From: Acidobacteriota bacterium
Lineage (GTDB): Bacteria > Acidobacteriota > Terriglobia > Acidiferrales > UBA7541
Reading direction: 5' to 3'
Length of the DNA stretch: 64,000 nucleotides
Assembly (NCBI GenBank): GCA_003223215.1
Contig: QHYH01000092.1
Span: 1 to 64,000, forward strand
In this document: piece by piece, positions 28,256 through 36,130 of the stretch
Position numbering within the stretch: the stretch's first letter is position 1
Layout: each line of letters opens with the position of its first letter
Made by a program: the position numbers and the translations under genes
Notes under the pieces: generated by a model
Database searches by the model: none
What the model was told of the DNA's origin: nothing
Seen by the model: the letters and a program-made list of their open reading frames with translations, nothing else

Positions 28256-30429
28256 TTCGCACCACTGCCCCCCAGCATTTCGGCGAAAAATGATTTTGGA
28301 TCCACGCGATGCGCTGCGTCGTGTGGACAGGCGTATACGCAGCTGGGTTCCTTCAAGTGCGTGCAAAGATCGCAGGAGGTTGCCTTTTGCTTGATGACCG
28401 CCTTCTTGCGGCCGGGATTTTGCGGATCGTCCGAAAGAACTTCGAAGGGATGCAGATTGATATTGCCGTAGGGGCAATTCCGCGCGCAGAGCCCGCAGCC
28501 GATGCACCAATCCTCGATGATGACTTCGAGCGAATTGCGGCGACGGATGGAGCCAACGGGGCACCCGACCATGCAAAGCGGGTCGCGGCACTGGCGGCAA
28601 CTCGTGGCCACGAGATAGCCCTCAAAGCGCAACCCGTCGCGCACCAAACGTGTGACGCCGTCATGCGCTTCGGCGCAGGCGTTTACGCAAGCATCGCAGC
28701 GTGTGCAGTTTTGCAGATCGAGGACGAGCAGGCTTTGCGCTTCCATCAAACCCTGCGAAAGGAATTGGTCAATGGGGACGCTGTCGACCCTTTGCAAGCG
28801 CTGCTGATTAGCCGCGCGGCGTTCGGCAGCGACGGCTTCAAGACCGGCTCGCACGCCCGGAAATTTCGCAACCATGTCTCGGAAATCGTCGCCGGCGATG
28901 CGCACGAGCTCGACATGGTCGAGCGCCGTGCACGTTGCCGTCCGATCGCCGCCCCCGAGCAAACCGATTTCGCCGAAATAATCGCCCCGGGACAAGTACG
29001 CGAGCACCATTTCTCCGCCGGGATAGTTCTCCAAAACCTTCACGAACCCGATCCGCACAAGATAGAAACTGTCTGCCGTGTCGCCTTGTTGGACGATCAC
29101 CTGCCCCGGCGCGAACCCTTGAAGCTCGACACGCTCTTTGAGATGCCCGATAAACTCCGGCGGCAGATCCGCGAACATGGGCACGCCGCGAAGGTGGTTT
29201 TCAAGCGCGCGGCGGCGGTAAGTTTCATCTAGCTGCGCGCGGAAGGCCTTGTTCTTCAGCATGATGTCGAGCACATTGCGCAGCATCTCGTAAGCGACGA
29301 TATCGGATTCCGCCACGACCGTGGCGGAGCGCGGATAGAAATTCATGCAGGTCATTTCGCCGAACAGGTCTCCGGGACCGAGTTCGGCAACCGGGTTGCC
29401 GTAGGAAAGATCGACGGAAGCATCGATTGGAATCGTGCGGTCGCGCGTTTCTTCGCCGCGCCGGTCTTCTTCGCGACCCACCAGCGTGCTGGTCAGCCGC
29501 TTAAAAAACCCCTTAGCGCCGCCTTGCGTTTTAACGTGCGCGATAGGAGCTGAAAGGGAAACTTTGGCCCGGCCCTCGACCATGTAGAACGCCGTGGAAC
29601 CAAACTCGCCCTCGCGGCAGATCACTTCGCCCTTGCGAAAGCGGCGCTTGACGATGGCGCCGCGATTCAGTTCCAGAAACGTCCCGGAAACGCCCCTAAA
29701 AACCGGGATTTGCAACAGCTCTTCGGCTTCAAAAATCTCCGTGCCCGGCCCGGCACAGATCGCTGTTCCGGCAGGTCCTTTGTTGGTCAGCGCTCCGGTG
29801 GGGCAGGAAACCATGCATTCGCCGCAGGAAATGCAGGTGGAAGCGCCCATCGGCGCGTTGAGATCGAAAGCGATGCCCGCCGAATAACCCTTTCCCATGC
29901 GCCCGAGAACGAAATTGTCTTTCACTTCGTCGCAGCCACGAATGCAGCGGTCGCAAAGGATGCAGGCGTCATGATCGACGGCGATGGCCAGAGACGAATC
30001 GTCCTCCCCACGGGCGATCGATCGCTTTGCAAAGCGAGCCTCGGCGATACCTGCGGCCTTTGCCAACCCTTCGAGTTCGCAATCTCCCGATTGTTCCTGT
30101 CGCGCGCACGGCGAGGGATGATCGGACATCAGCAGCTCGAGCAGGGTCTTGCGCGCATGCAAGATTTTGTCCGAATGGGTGACGACTTTCATGCCGGGTT
30201 CGACCGCGCGCACGCACGAAGCAGAAAGGACGCGTGCGCCGGTGTCCACAACACACAGGCGGCAAACGCCCACCGGCGTCTGGTTTTGCAAGTGGCACAA
30301 CGTGGGAATGTGGATGCCGCCCATCCCAGCCGCCTCGAAGACCGTCGTGCCGTTTGGCACGCGCATGGGTTTCCCATCGATCGTGAGGTCAACCATCCCC
30401 GGCGGTGTGGCAGGACTGGTCCTATTCAC
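28252..30429 (-). CDS. Multi-cluster iron-sulphur protein with two cyclic-nucleotide-binding domains (NuoG/HoxU-like head, HybA-like tail)
   Basis: A 725-residue fusion. The GTG start at 30429 overlaps the upstream stop by 4 bp (GTGA); ATG 30396 is an alternative. Order: a [2Fe-2S] domain (C45, C56, C59, C72) as in NuoG/HoxU; a His-Cys motif (H104, C108, C117) in which the expected middle cysteine is Gln111; two [4Fe-4S] sites (C156-C166, C199-C209); cyclic-nucleotide-binding domain 1 (about 240-392, FGE and PRSATV present, with a 50-residue insert); domain 2 (about 415-537, FGE and DRTATC present); and a tail with four [4Fe-4S] motifs (CTRCDACVNAC, CRQCRDPLCMVGCP, CIGCGLCARNCP, CDLCTHLKEPSCVYACP). 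It is probably cytoplasmic, receiving electrons from the NuoEF subunit and passing them to the membrane partner. Nucleotide binding is inferred from the kept motifs. Confidence 0.9.
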   Translation of the reverse strand: MNRTSPATPPGMVDLTIDGKPMRVPNGTTVFEAAGMGGIHIPTLCHLQNQTPVGVCRLCVVDTGARVLSASCVRAVEPGMKVVTHSDKILHARKTLLELLMSDHPSPCARQEQSGDCELEGLAKAAGIAEARFAKRSIARGEDDSSLAIAVDHDACILCDRCIRGCDEVKDNFVLGRMGKGYSAGIAFDLNAPMGASTCISCGECMVSCPTGALTNKGPAGTAICAGPGTEIFEAEELLQIPVFRGVSGTFLELNRGAIVKRRFRKGEVICREGEFGSTAFYMVEGRAKVSLSAPIAHVKTQGGAKGFFKRLTSTLVGREEDRRGEETRDRTIPIDASVDLSYGNPVAELGPGDLFGEMTCMNFYPRSATVVAESDIVAYEMLRNVLDIMLKNKAFRAQLDETYRRRALENHLRGVPMFADLPPEFIGHLKERVELQGFAPGQVIVQQGDTADSFYLVRIGFVKVLENYPGGEMVLAYLSRGDYFGEIGLLGGGDRTATCTALDHVELVRIAGDDFRDMVAKFPGVRAGLEAVAAERRAANQQRLQRVDSVPIDQFLSQGLMEAQSLLVLDLQNCTRCDACVNACAEAHDGVTRLVRDGLRFEGYLVATSCRQCRDPLCMVGCPVGSIRRRNSLEVIIEDWCIGCGLCARNCPYGNINLHPFEVLSDDPQNPGRKKAVIKQKATSCDLCTHLKEPSCVYACPHDAAHRVDPKSFFAEMLGGSGAK

Positions 30430-32171
30430 GGTCGAATTCCCACGCGCTGGGCTTCTCCGGCGCACGATCGAGCGGTGAAGCACACCCCGCTCGGGCACTG
30501 TCCGTGCAGCACGTGCGCATCGACTTCCGCGCGAAAATGCTTCAGCACGGACTGAATCGGCGCCGGCGCAATCTGGCCAAGGCCGCAGATCGACGTTTGG
30601 CTCATGGCCAGGGCGAGATCATCGAGCAGGGCCAGGTCGGCGCGGTACTGCGGCTCGAGGACGGCCCCTTCTGTCCAGCGAACCAGGAGGTCGGTCATCT
30701 TTTGCGAGCCGAGGCGGCACGGCACGCACTTCCCGCAAGACTCGTTGCGATAAAAACGCACCGCGTTCAACGCCATATCCAGCATGCAGGTGGTATCGTC
30801 GCAAACGACGATGGCGCCCGAGCCAAGCATGGAGCCGGCGTCGGCCAGCGCTTTGAAGTCCAGGGGCACGTCAATCAGGGAAGCCGGCAGGTAGCCGGAC
30901 GAAGGGCCGGAAGGTGCGAAGGCCTTGAGCGAGCGGCCTCCCCGAATGCCACCCGCATGCTTGAAGATCACTTCTCGGATGGGAGTGCCCATGGGCAGTT
31001 CGAAAACGCCGGGACGCTCCACGTGGCCGCTGACCCCGACAAATTTCAGCCCGCGCGAACCGTTGACGCCTTGCGCGACAAACCAATCGACGCCGCGCGC
31101 CAGAATCTGCGGGACGTTGATGAACGTTTCCACGTTGTTGATCACCGTCGGCTTCTGCCACAAACCGATCTGGCCCGGGAATGGCGGCTTGTTGCGCGGT
31201 TCGGCGCGATGGCCTTCGATGGCCTCGAGAAGCGCGCTCTCTTCCCCGCAGATGTAGCCACCGGGGCTCACAAAAACTTCGAGATCAAAGTCGAACTCGC
31301 TGGAGAGAATTCTCTTTCCCAGCAAGCCTAGGCGGTAGCACCGGCCGATTTCTCCGCCGAGTATTTCTTCCTCGCGAGCGTATTCGTGGCGGATATAGAG
31401 GATGCCGCGCTTCGCCCCGGTCACAACGCCGGCGATCATCATGCCTTCGATCACCAGGTGAGGCAGATGGGTCATGATGAAGCGGTCTTTGATCGTGCCC
31501 GGCTCGCTTTCATCGGCATTGCATACGACATACTTCACGGGATCGGGCTGCTTCCGCACCAGATCCCACTTCATGCTCGTAGGAAAGCCGGCGCCGCCCA
31601 TTCCGCGAAGTTCGGCGGCTTTGAGCTGTGCGAGGACGTCGTCCCATGCGCGGGACTCGACGAGCTTGCGCACGACGCCGTATTTCTGGTCGTCACCGTC
31701 GCCATAAGGGTCGGCTTTGCACGCGATGCGCGCCTGCTCGGGATGCGGCTGGTCGACTTCTTCGCCGCGAAGGGCGCGGCGAGCCATTTGCTCGGCGCTC
31801 GCGGCACTAACCTCGGTAAGAATCTGATCGTTGATCGATATTGCCGGCGCGCGCTCGCACCGGCCGAGGCAGGAAACGTCACGAATCTGCACGTCTTCGG
31901 GGCGGGAGCCGGCAAAGCGACGTTGCAGCTCCATGCGCAACTCGCAAGCGCCGTTGAGATGGCAACTCATGTCCGCGCAGACGCGAATTTCGGCTTTGGC
32001 CGGCGGCGCGAGGTGAAAATGCGGGTAGAAACTCGCGACGCTGTGAAGCTGGTAGAGCGGAGTGTGCGTGCGCTGGGAAAGTCCTTCCAGCTCCGCCGTG
32101 GGCAGAAAGCCGTAGCGCAGCTGGATGGCCCGAAGGTCGTCGAAGATCACGTCGTTCGGTCTCGCGCACAA
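30426..32171 (-). CDS. NuoE-NuoF fusion: NADH-oxidising flavoprotein (diaphorase) subunit
   Basis: A 581-residue fusion of the thioredoxin-like NuoE (residues 1-150) and NuoF (165-545). NuoE keeps its [2Fe-2S] cysteines C65, C70, C101 and C105. NuoF has the NADH/FMN glycine loop GMGGAGFPT (190-198), CNADESEPGTIKDR, PGGYICGEESALLEAIEG, and the [4Fe-4S] cysteines C479, C482, C485 and C529. The tail adds three more cysteines (C559, C564, C570). It should oxidise NADH, or reduce NAD+, in the cytoplasm. No hydrogenase, formate dehydrogenase or other Nuo gene is near, so it belongs to the dedicated complex with the three genes downstream. First gene of the operon. Confidence 0.92.
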   Translation of the reverse strand: MCARPNDVIFDDLRAIQLRYGFLPTAELEGLSQRTHTPLYQLHSVASFYPHFHLAPPAKAEIRVCADMSCHLNGACELRMELQRRFAGSRPEDVQIRDVSCLGRCERAPAISINDQILTEVSAASAEQMARRALRGEEVDQPHPEQARIACKADPYGDGDDQKYGVVRKLVESRAWDDVLAQLKAAELRGMGGAGFPTSMKWDLVRKQPDPVKYVVCNADESEPGTIKDRFIMTHLPHLVIEGMMIAGVVTGAKRGILYIRHEYAREEEILGGEIGRCYRLGLLGKRILSSEFDFDLEVFVSPGGYICGEESALLEAIEGHRAEPRNKPPFPGQIGLWQKPTVINNVETFINVPQILARGVDWFVAQGVNGSRGLKFVGVSGHVERPGVFELPMGTPIREVIFKHAGGIRGGRSLKAFAPSGPSSGYLPASLIDVPLDFKALADAGSMLGSGAIVVCDDTTCMLDMALNAVRFYRNESCGKCVPCRLGSQKMTDLLVRWTEGAVLEPQYRADLALLDDLALAMSQTSICGLGQIAPAPIQSVLKHFRAEVDAHVLHGQCPSGVCFTARSCAGEAQRVGIRP

Positions 32172-32272
32172 ATCGCCGCGCAGGCTTCGTGGAATACGCG
32201 GCGCGGGTCGGGTTGTTGAATCTCCTGCATACTACTGAGCGTAAACCGAGGTCGCCATAGCGCCCCGTTTGC

Positions 32273-32294
32273 TTTTCGCGGCGCGTCGCGAAAA
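32273..32294. promoter_or_regulatory. 22-bp perfect inverted repeat (8-N6-8), candidate operator
   Basis: TTTTCGCG (32273-32280) and CGCGAAAA (32287-32294) are separated by 6 bp. It lies between the divergent NADH-dehydrogenase-like operon and the pentaheme cytochrome gene, 15 bp upstream of the cytochrome gene's -35 box. The 8-6-8 geometry is that of CRP/FNR-family sites, although the half-site differs from known consensus sequences. Confidence 0.55.
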
Positions 32295-32309
32295 AGGCAA
32301 CGCAATCCG

Positions 32310-32339
32310 TTGACTTCCCCGCGACGCAAACGATATAAG
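32310..32339 (+). promoter_or_regulatory. Sigma-70-type promoter of the pentaheme cytochrome gene
   Basis: TTGACT (32310-32315) and TATAAG (32334-32339) with an 18-bp spacer, 26 bp before the start codon; a GCAGGAGCG ribosome-binding site follows at about 32355-32363. Confidence 0.7.
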
Positions 32340-32365
32340 CGAACAGGTTCCTCCGGCAGGAGCGA

Positions 32366-33727
32366 ATGCGCAAGACGAAAAATTCATTCCTACTGCGATT
32401 CATGATCAGCCTGCAGTTCTCAGCCCCCGGCGCGTTGGCCGGACAGGAAAAGGAGCCCGTTAAATACATTGGCCCGGGATCGTGTGCCGCCACGAGCTGC
32501 CACGGAAGCGTTAAGCCAATCGCCGGAAGCCGCATCCTGCAAAATGAGTATTCGACCTGGATCCTTCAGGACAAGCACAGCCGCGCCTACCAGGCGCTGA
32601 CCGGTGAGGTCGGCGAACGTATGGCGCGCATCCTTAAGTTGGATGCGAAGGCCGAGGAATCCTCAAAATGCCTCGCCTGCCACGGGCTTTACACCGCGCC
32701 GGAGCAGCGCGGTCGCGCCTTTGCAATCTCCGAAGGCGTGTCCTGCGAAAACTGCCACGGACCCGCTTCGGCTTGGCTTGGTCCGCATACGACACGTTCC
32801 TGGTCCCATGAAAAATCGCTAGCGCTGGGAATGACCGACACGCGCAACGTGATTCATCGCACGGAGAAATGCCTGGAATGCCATCTCGGGACAAAAAACA
32901 AGTTTGTTGACCACGAAATGATCGCGGCCGGACATCCGGATCTGTATTTTGAGCTGGATTCTTTCTCGGCGGTGATGCCGCGCCACTGGAAGGTTCCTCG
33001 CGAGTCCGAGCCGGGGAAGCCCGCAGAAGATGCCGCCTGGGTGGGCGTGCGCGAATGGAGCGTCGGCCAGGCGGTGCAACTTGGCGCGGAGATCGCGCGT
33101 CTGAGCTGGCGCGCGAGGAACGAGCGGGCCGACAAAAAAGATATCTGGCCCGAATACTCGGAGCTTTCCTGTTTCGCGTGTCACCACGCCTTAGGCCCGG
33201 CCAAAGACAGTTGGCGCCAGGAACACGGTTACGCTGGGCGACGCCCCGGCGATCCGGCGTGGAACGCTTCCCGCTACGCCGTGTTTCGTTTGCTTGCGAA
33301 ACAGATGGACACCGCAAACGCGCAAGAGCTGGACCGGCAAATGCTCCACGTCTCCGAGGAGATGAGCAAGCTCAATCCCGACCGCAGCGCCGTGGCGGCT
33401 GCGGCTTCCCTGGCAGTGCCCTTGGCGCAGCGTATCGCGGAGCGGCTCGCCGCCCTGCCGTACGATCAGGCCCTGGTGTTGCGCATGCTCGAGCGCATTC
33501 CCGAGGACGCCGAAAATATTGCGCTGGCCGATGAGCGCGGCGCGGAGCAAGCCGCCATGGCCATGGATTCGCTCTACATCGCTTACAGCCGAGCCGCGAA
33601 GCCGGCCAATGCCGCTGAAGTCCGCACCGCCATCAACGGCCTCTTCCAGCAACTCGAGAATCCCTCGGCGTATAACGCCGACCAGTTCGCATCCGCGCTC
33701 CGGCGAATTCGCCCTTTGCTACAATGA
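32366..33727 (+). CDS. Pentaheme c-type cytochrome, cytochrome c554-like
   Basis: A 453-residue periplasmic protein with a signal peptide (about residues 1-26, ending GALAGQ). Heme motifs are one CX4CH (SCAATSCHGS) and four CXXCH (CLACH, CENCH, CLECH, CFACH). The CX4CH first site with a following multiheme core resembles the cytochrome c554/c552-like family of periplasmic multiheme proteins. A helical C-terminal domain of about 150 residues has no heme motif. It is divergent from the NADH-dehydrogenase-like operon and shares its intergenic operator, so it is a likely redox partner of the decaheme cytochrome. Confidence 0.88.
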   Translation: MRKTKNSFLLRFMISLQFSAPGALAGQEKEPVKYIGPGSCAATSCHGSVKPIAGSRILQNEYSTWILQDKHSRAYQALTGEVGERMARILKLDAKAEESSKCLACHGLYTAPEQRGRAFAISEGVSCENCHGPASAWLGPHTTRSWSHEKSLALGMTDTRNVIHRTEKCLECHLGTKNKFVDHEMIAAGHPDLYFELDSFSAVMPRHWKVPRESEPGKPAEDAAWVGVREWSVGQAVQLGAEIARLSWRARNERADKKDIWPEYSELSCFACHHALGPAKDSWRQEHGYAGRRPGDPAWNASRYAVFRLLAKQMDTANAQELDRQMLHVSEEMSKLNPDRSAVAAAASLAVPLAQRIAERLAALPYDQALVLRMLERIPEDAENIALADERGAEQAAMAMDSLYIAYSRAAKPANAAEVRTAINGLFQQLENPSAYNADQFASALRRIRPLLQ

Positions 33728-33736
33728 GGGGCGGCC

Positions 33737-33994
33737 ATGGGTTTAGACGCTACCGTAGACCGCAATCCGAAGCATCTCCCGGATCATTTGCGTGAAAGAG
33801 TAATCGTCGACTCTGCATCCGGCGTAATGGACTTGCGCGATCCCGCTGATGACCGGATCTTTGGCAAGGCAAAACGAGAGGCATGGCAAAAGATAACCGC
33901 CGCCGCCCGCTCCCGAGAGCCGGCTCACTTCATTTCGCAAATGCCAAGTCTCATCGCAGCAGCAAATCGAGACGGCAACGGTATCGTGTTCTGA
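33737..33994 (+). CDS. Possible small protein, 85 residues
   Basis: Not recognised. The ATG at 33737 has a GAGGGG ribosome-binding sequence 7 bp upstream and lies 9 bp after the pentaheme cytochrome gene, so it could be the last gene of that transcript. It is polar, with no membrane segment or known motif. Codon use is less convincing than that of its neighbours, and the frame overlaps the long upstream extension of the methyltransferase. It may be spurious. Confidence 0.35.
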   Translation: MGLDATVDRNPKHLPDHLRERVIVDSASGVMDLRDPADDRIFGKAKREAWQKITAAARSREPAHFISQMPSLIAAANRDGNGIVF

Positions 33995-34008
33995 CATTCC
34001 CGTGGCGA

Positions 34009-34575
34009 ATGAACTCTTTCGAAAAATGGTGTTGCGGTTCGGCGCTGTGGCGTTATCTCACGCGCGGGCAGTTGTTGCCCTGGATGCTTCGCGACTCCCA
34101 TTTGGGTGACCATCTGTTGGAGCTTGGCGCCGGCCCAGGAGCGGCAACCATCGAGTTAGCGCACCGTGCGCCTCGCGTCACTAGCCTCGAATACGACCAC
34201 GCTCTGGCCTTGAAGCTTCGCCGAAGGGTGAATCTTTCAAGCGTTACCGTCATTCAGGGAGATGCGGCAGCCCTCCCTTTCCCTGACGGCACATTCTCAT
34301 CCGTGATCTCCATCCTTATGCTGCATCATCTGAAATCCATCGAGTTACAGGACCGCACGTTTGCGGAAGTAAGGCGTGTGCTTCGGCCGGGCGGCATTTT
34401 CCTTGCTTTCGATATTCCCGACGGCTGGATTCACCGGGTCAGCCACATCAAAAGTACGTTTGTGCCTATGGATCCATCGACCGCGCCCCAAAGGCTGCTC
34501 GGCGCGGGACTTTCCCATGTCAGGATGGAATCACGGAGCGGCGCCTTCCTCCTTCGCGCAGTCCTCCCGGAGTAA
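34009..34575 (+). CDS. Class I SAM-dependent methyltransferase
   Basis: A protein of 188 residues from ATG 34009 (MNSFEKWCCGSALWRYLTRG). The methyltransferase Rossmann fold is clear: motif I LLELGAGPGAATIELA, an acidic residue after strand 2 (LEYDHALALK), GDAAALPFPDGTFSSVI (motif II region) and LRPGGIFLAFD (motif III). It belongs to the Methyltransf_11 type. Length is at the short end for the family, and the acceptor substrate cannot be told. An in-frame extension to 33883 is possible but lacks coding character. Confidence 0.87.
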   Translation: MNSFEKWCCGSALWRYLTRGQLLPWMLRDSHLGDHLLELGAGPGAATIELAHRAPRVTSLEYDHALALKLRRRVNLSSVTVIQGDAAALPFPDGTFSSVISILMLHHLKSIELQDRTFAEVRRVLRPGGIFLAFDIPDGWIHRVSHIKSTFVPMDPSTAPQRLLGAGLSHVRMESRSGAFLLRAVLPE

Positions 34576-34654
34576 TCCTTACCCTGCAGCCTTTATGCAG
34601 CATTCACCCGCACCCGCGTTGACCCCTGGGAAGGCCGCGGCTTAGCATGTTCGT

Positions 34655-36058
34655 ATGTGGCGCCGCGACAAATTCAAATTCCCCCCGGGCCCGTACCGAG
34701 GGCTCAAAGGCTGGTCTTTCCGCGCGTTGCGTCAAAACCCGCTGGAGATGTTCAGCGAATTGGCGCGCTGCGGCGATATCGTCGGCATCCGCGTGGTCAA
34801 TTTTCGTAATATTTTTGTCAATCACCCCGACCTCATCGAGGAAGTTTTGGTCGGCCACCCGCGCCGCTACATCAAAGGGCGCGTTTTGCGGGCGAACCGG
34901 CACGTTTTTGGGGAAGGACTGCTCACGAGCGAAGGCGATTTCTGGCTGCGGCAGCGGCGGTTGGTGCAGCCGGGGTTCCATCGGGCGCGCATCGCCGCTT
35001 ATGCAGTGACCATGGTGCAATACGCGCAACGCATGCTGGAGGGCTGGCGCGACGGGGAAGAACGCGATGTGCACCAGGAAATGATACGGCTCACTCTCCA
35101 GATCGTGGCCAAAACCTTGTTTGACGCCGATGTCGCGGGCGACGCCCGGGACGTCGGAAAATCTCTTGAGCTGCTGCTCGAACTCGGCGCCGATTTCCGG
35201 CGCACCCTTTTTGTTCCACATTGGGTGCCCACGCCCACCAACCTTCGCATCAAGCGCGAAATCGCCTTCATCGAGGGCATTCTCCACCGTATCATCAGCG
35301 AACGCCGCGCTTGCGGCCGCGACACCGGTGATCTTCTCTCGATGCTTCTTCACGCGCAGGACGAAGACGGCTCGCGCATGACCGACCAACAGCTGCGCGA
35401 CGAGGCGATCACGCTTTTTCTCGCCGGGCATGAGACCACGGCCAGCTCGCTCTCATGGACGTGGTGGCTGCTCGCGCAAAATCCAGCCGCGGAAGCGAAA
35501 CTGCACGCCGAACTCGACGAAGTGCTCGTCGGCCGCGCACCTTCTATCGACGACCTCGCGCGCCTCCCGTATACCGCAAATGTAATCACGGAATCCATGC
35601 GCCTCTATCCGCCCGCGTGGGGCTTGGCCCGTGTTGCGATTGAGGACCACGAGCTCGGCGGTTATCCCGTGAGAAAAGGGATGGGTGTTGCAATGGCGCA
35701 GTGGGTTGTTCAACGCGACACGCGCTGGTACGACAAGCCCGAAGAATTCCGCCCAGAACGCTGGGAAGGGGATTTCGCGAAGCGCATCCCGCGGTTTGCG
35801 TATTTCCCATTCGGCGGCGGCCCGCGCCAATGCATCGGCAACTCTTTTGCCTTAATGGAAGCGAGGCTAATCTTGGCGACCATCGCGCAAAAGTACCGGC
35901 TGCACCTGGTGCCGGATCATCCCGTGGTCCCGCTAGCGTCCATTACGCTGCGGCCTCGCTATGGAGTGCGCGTGGTGCTGGAGTCACGCCAGCCGCGCGT
36001 CATTAGGAATCTTTCACAAACAAGCCAAACCACAGCGCAAACCTTGAGCGCTGACTAA
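34655..36058 (+). CDS. Cytochrome P450
   Basis: A 467-residue soluble heme-thiolate monooxygenase. Signatures: I-helix LFLAGHETTASSLSWTWWLL (about residues 255-275), K-helix ExxR in ITESMRLYPPAWG, the meander FRPERW, and the heme-binding loop FPFGGGPRQCIGNSFA with the thiolate cysteine. The N-terminus has no membrane anchor. Its sequence style (ETT motif, RLYPP, EFRPERW) resembles the bacterial CYP102-tail/CYP4-like class of fatty-acid or terpenoid hydroxylases. No ferredoxin or reductase gene is adjacent, so the electron donor is unknown. Confidence 0.95.
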   Translation: MWRRDKFKFPPGPYRGLKGWSFRALRQNPLEMFSELARCGDIVGIRVVNFRNIFVNHPDLIEEVLVGHPRRYIKGRVLRANRHVFGEGLLTSEGDFWLRQRRLVQPGFHRARIAAYAVTMVQYAQRMLEGWRDGEERDVHQEMIRLTLQIVAKTLFDADVAGDARDVGKSLELLLELGADFRRTLFVPHWVPTPTNLRIKREIAFIEGILHRIISERRACGRDTGDLLSMLLHAQDEDGSRMTDQQLRDEAITLFLAGHETTASSLSWTWWLLAQNPAAEAKLHAELDEVLVGRAPSIDDLARLPYTANVITESMRLYPPAWGLARVAIEDHELGGYPVRKGMGVAMAQWVVQRDTRWYDKPEEFRPERWEGDFAKRIPRFAYFPFGGGPRQCIGNSFALMEARLILATIAQKYRLHLVPDHPVVPLASITLRPRYGVRVVLESRQPRVIRNLSQTSQTTAQTLSAD

Positions 36059-36130
36059 CCCCTTGCAGTCCAAGTGGTGGGCGATGCGGGGAGTTCGATC
36101 TGCCGTATACCGCGCTAGGATGATCGATCG

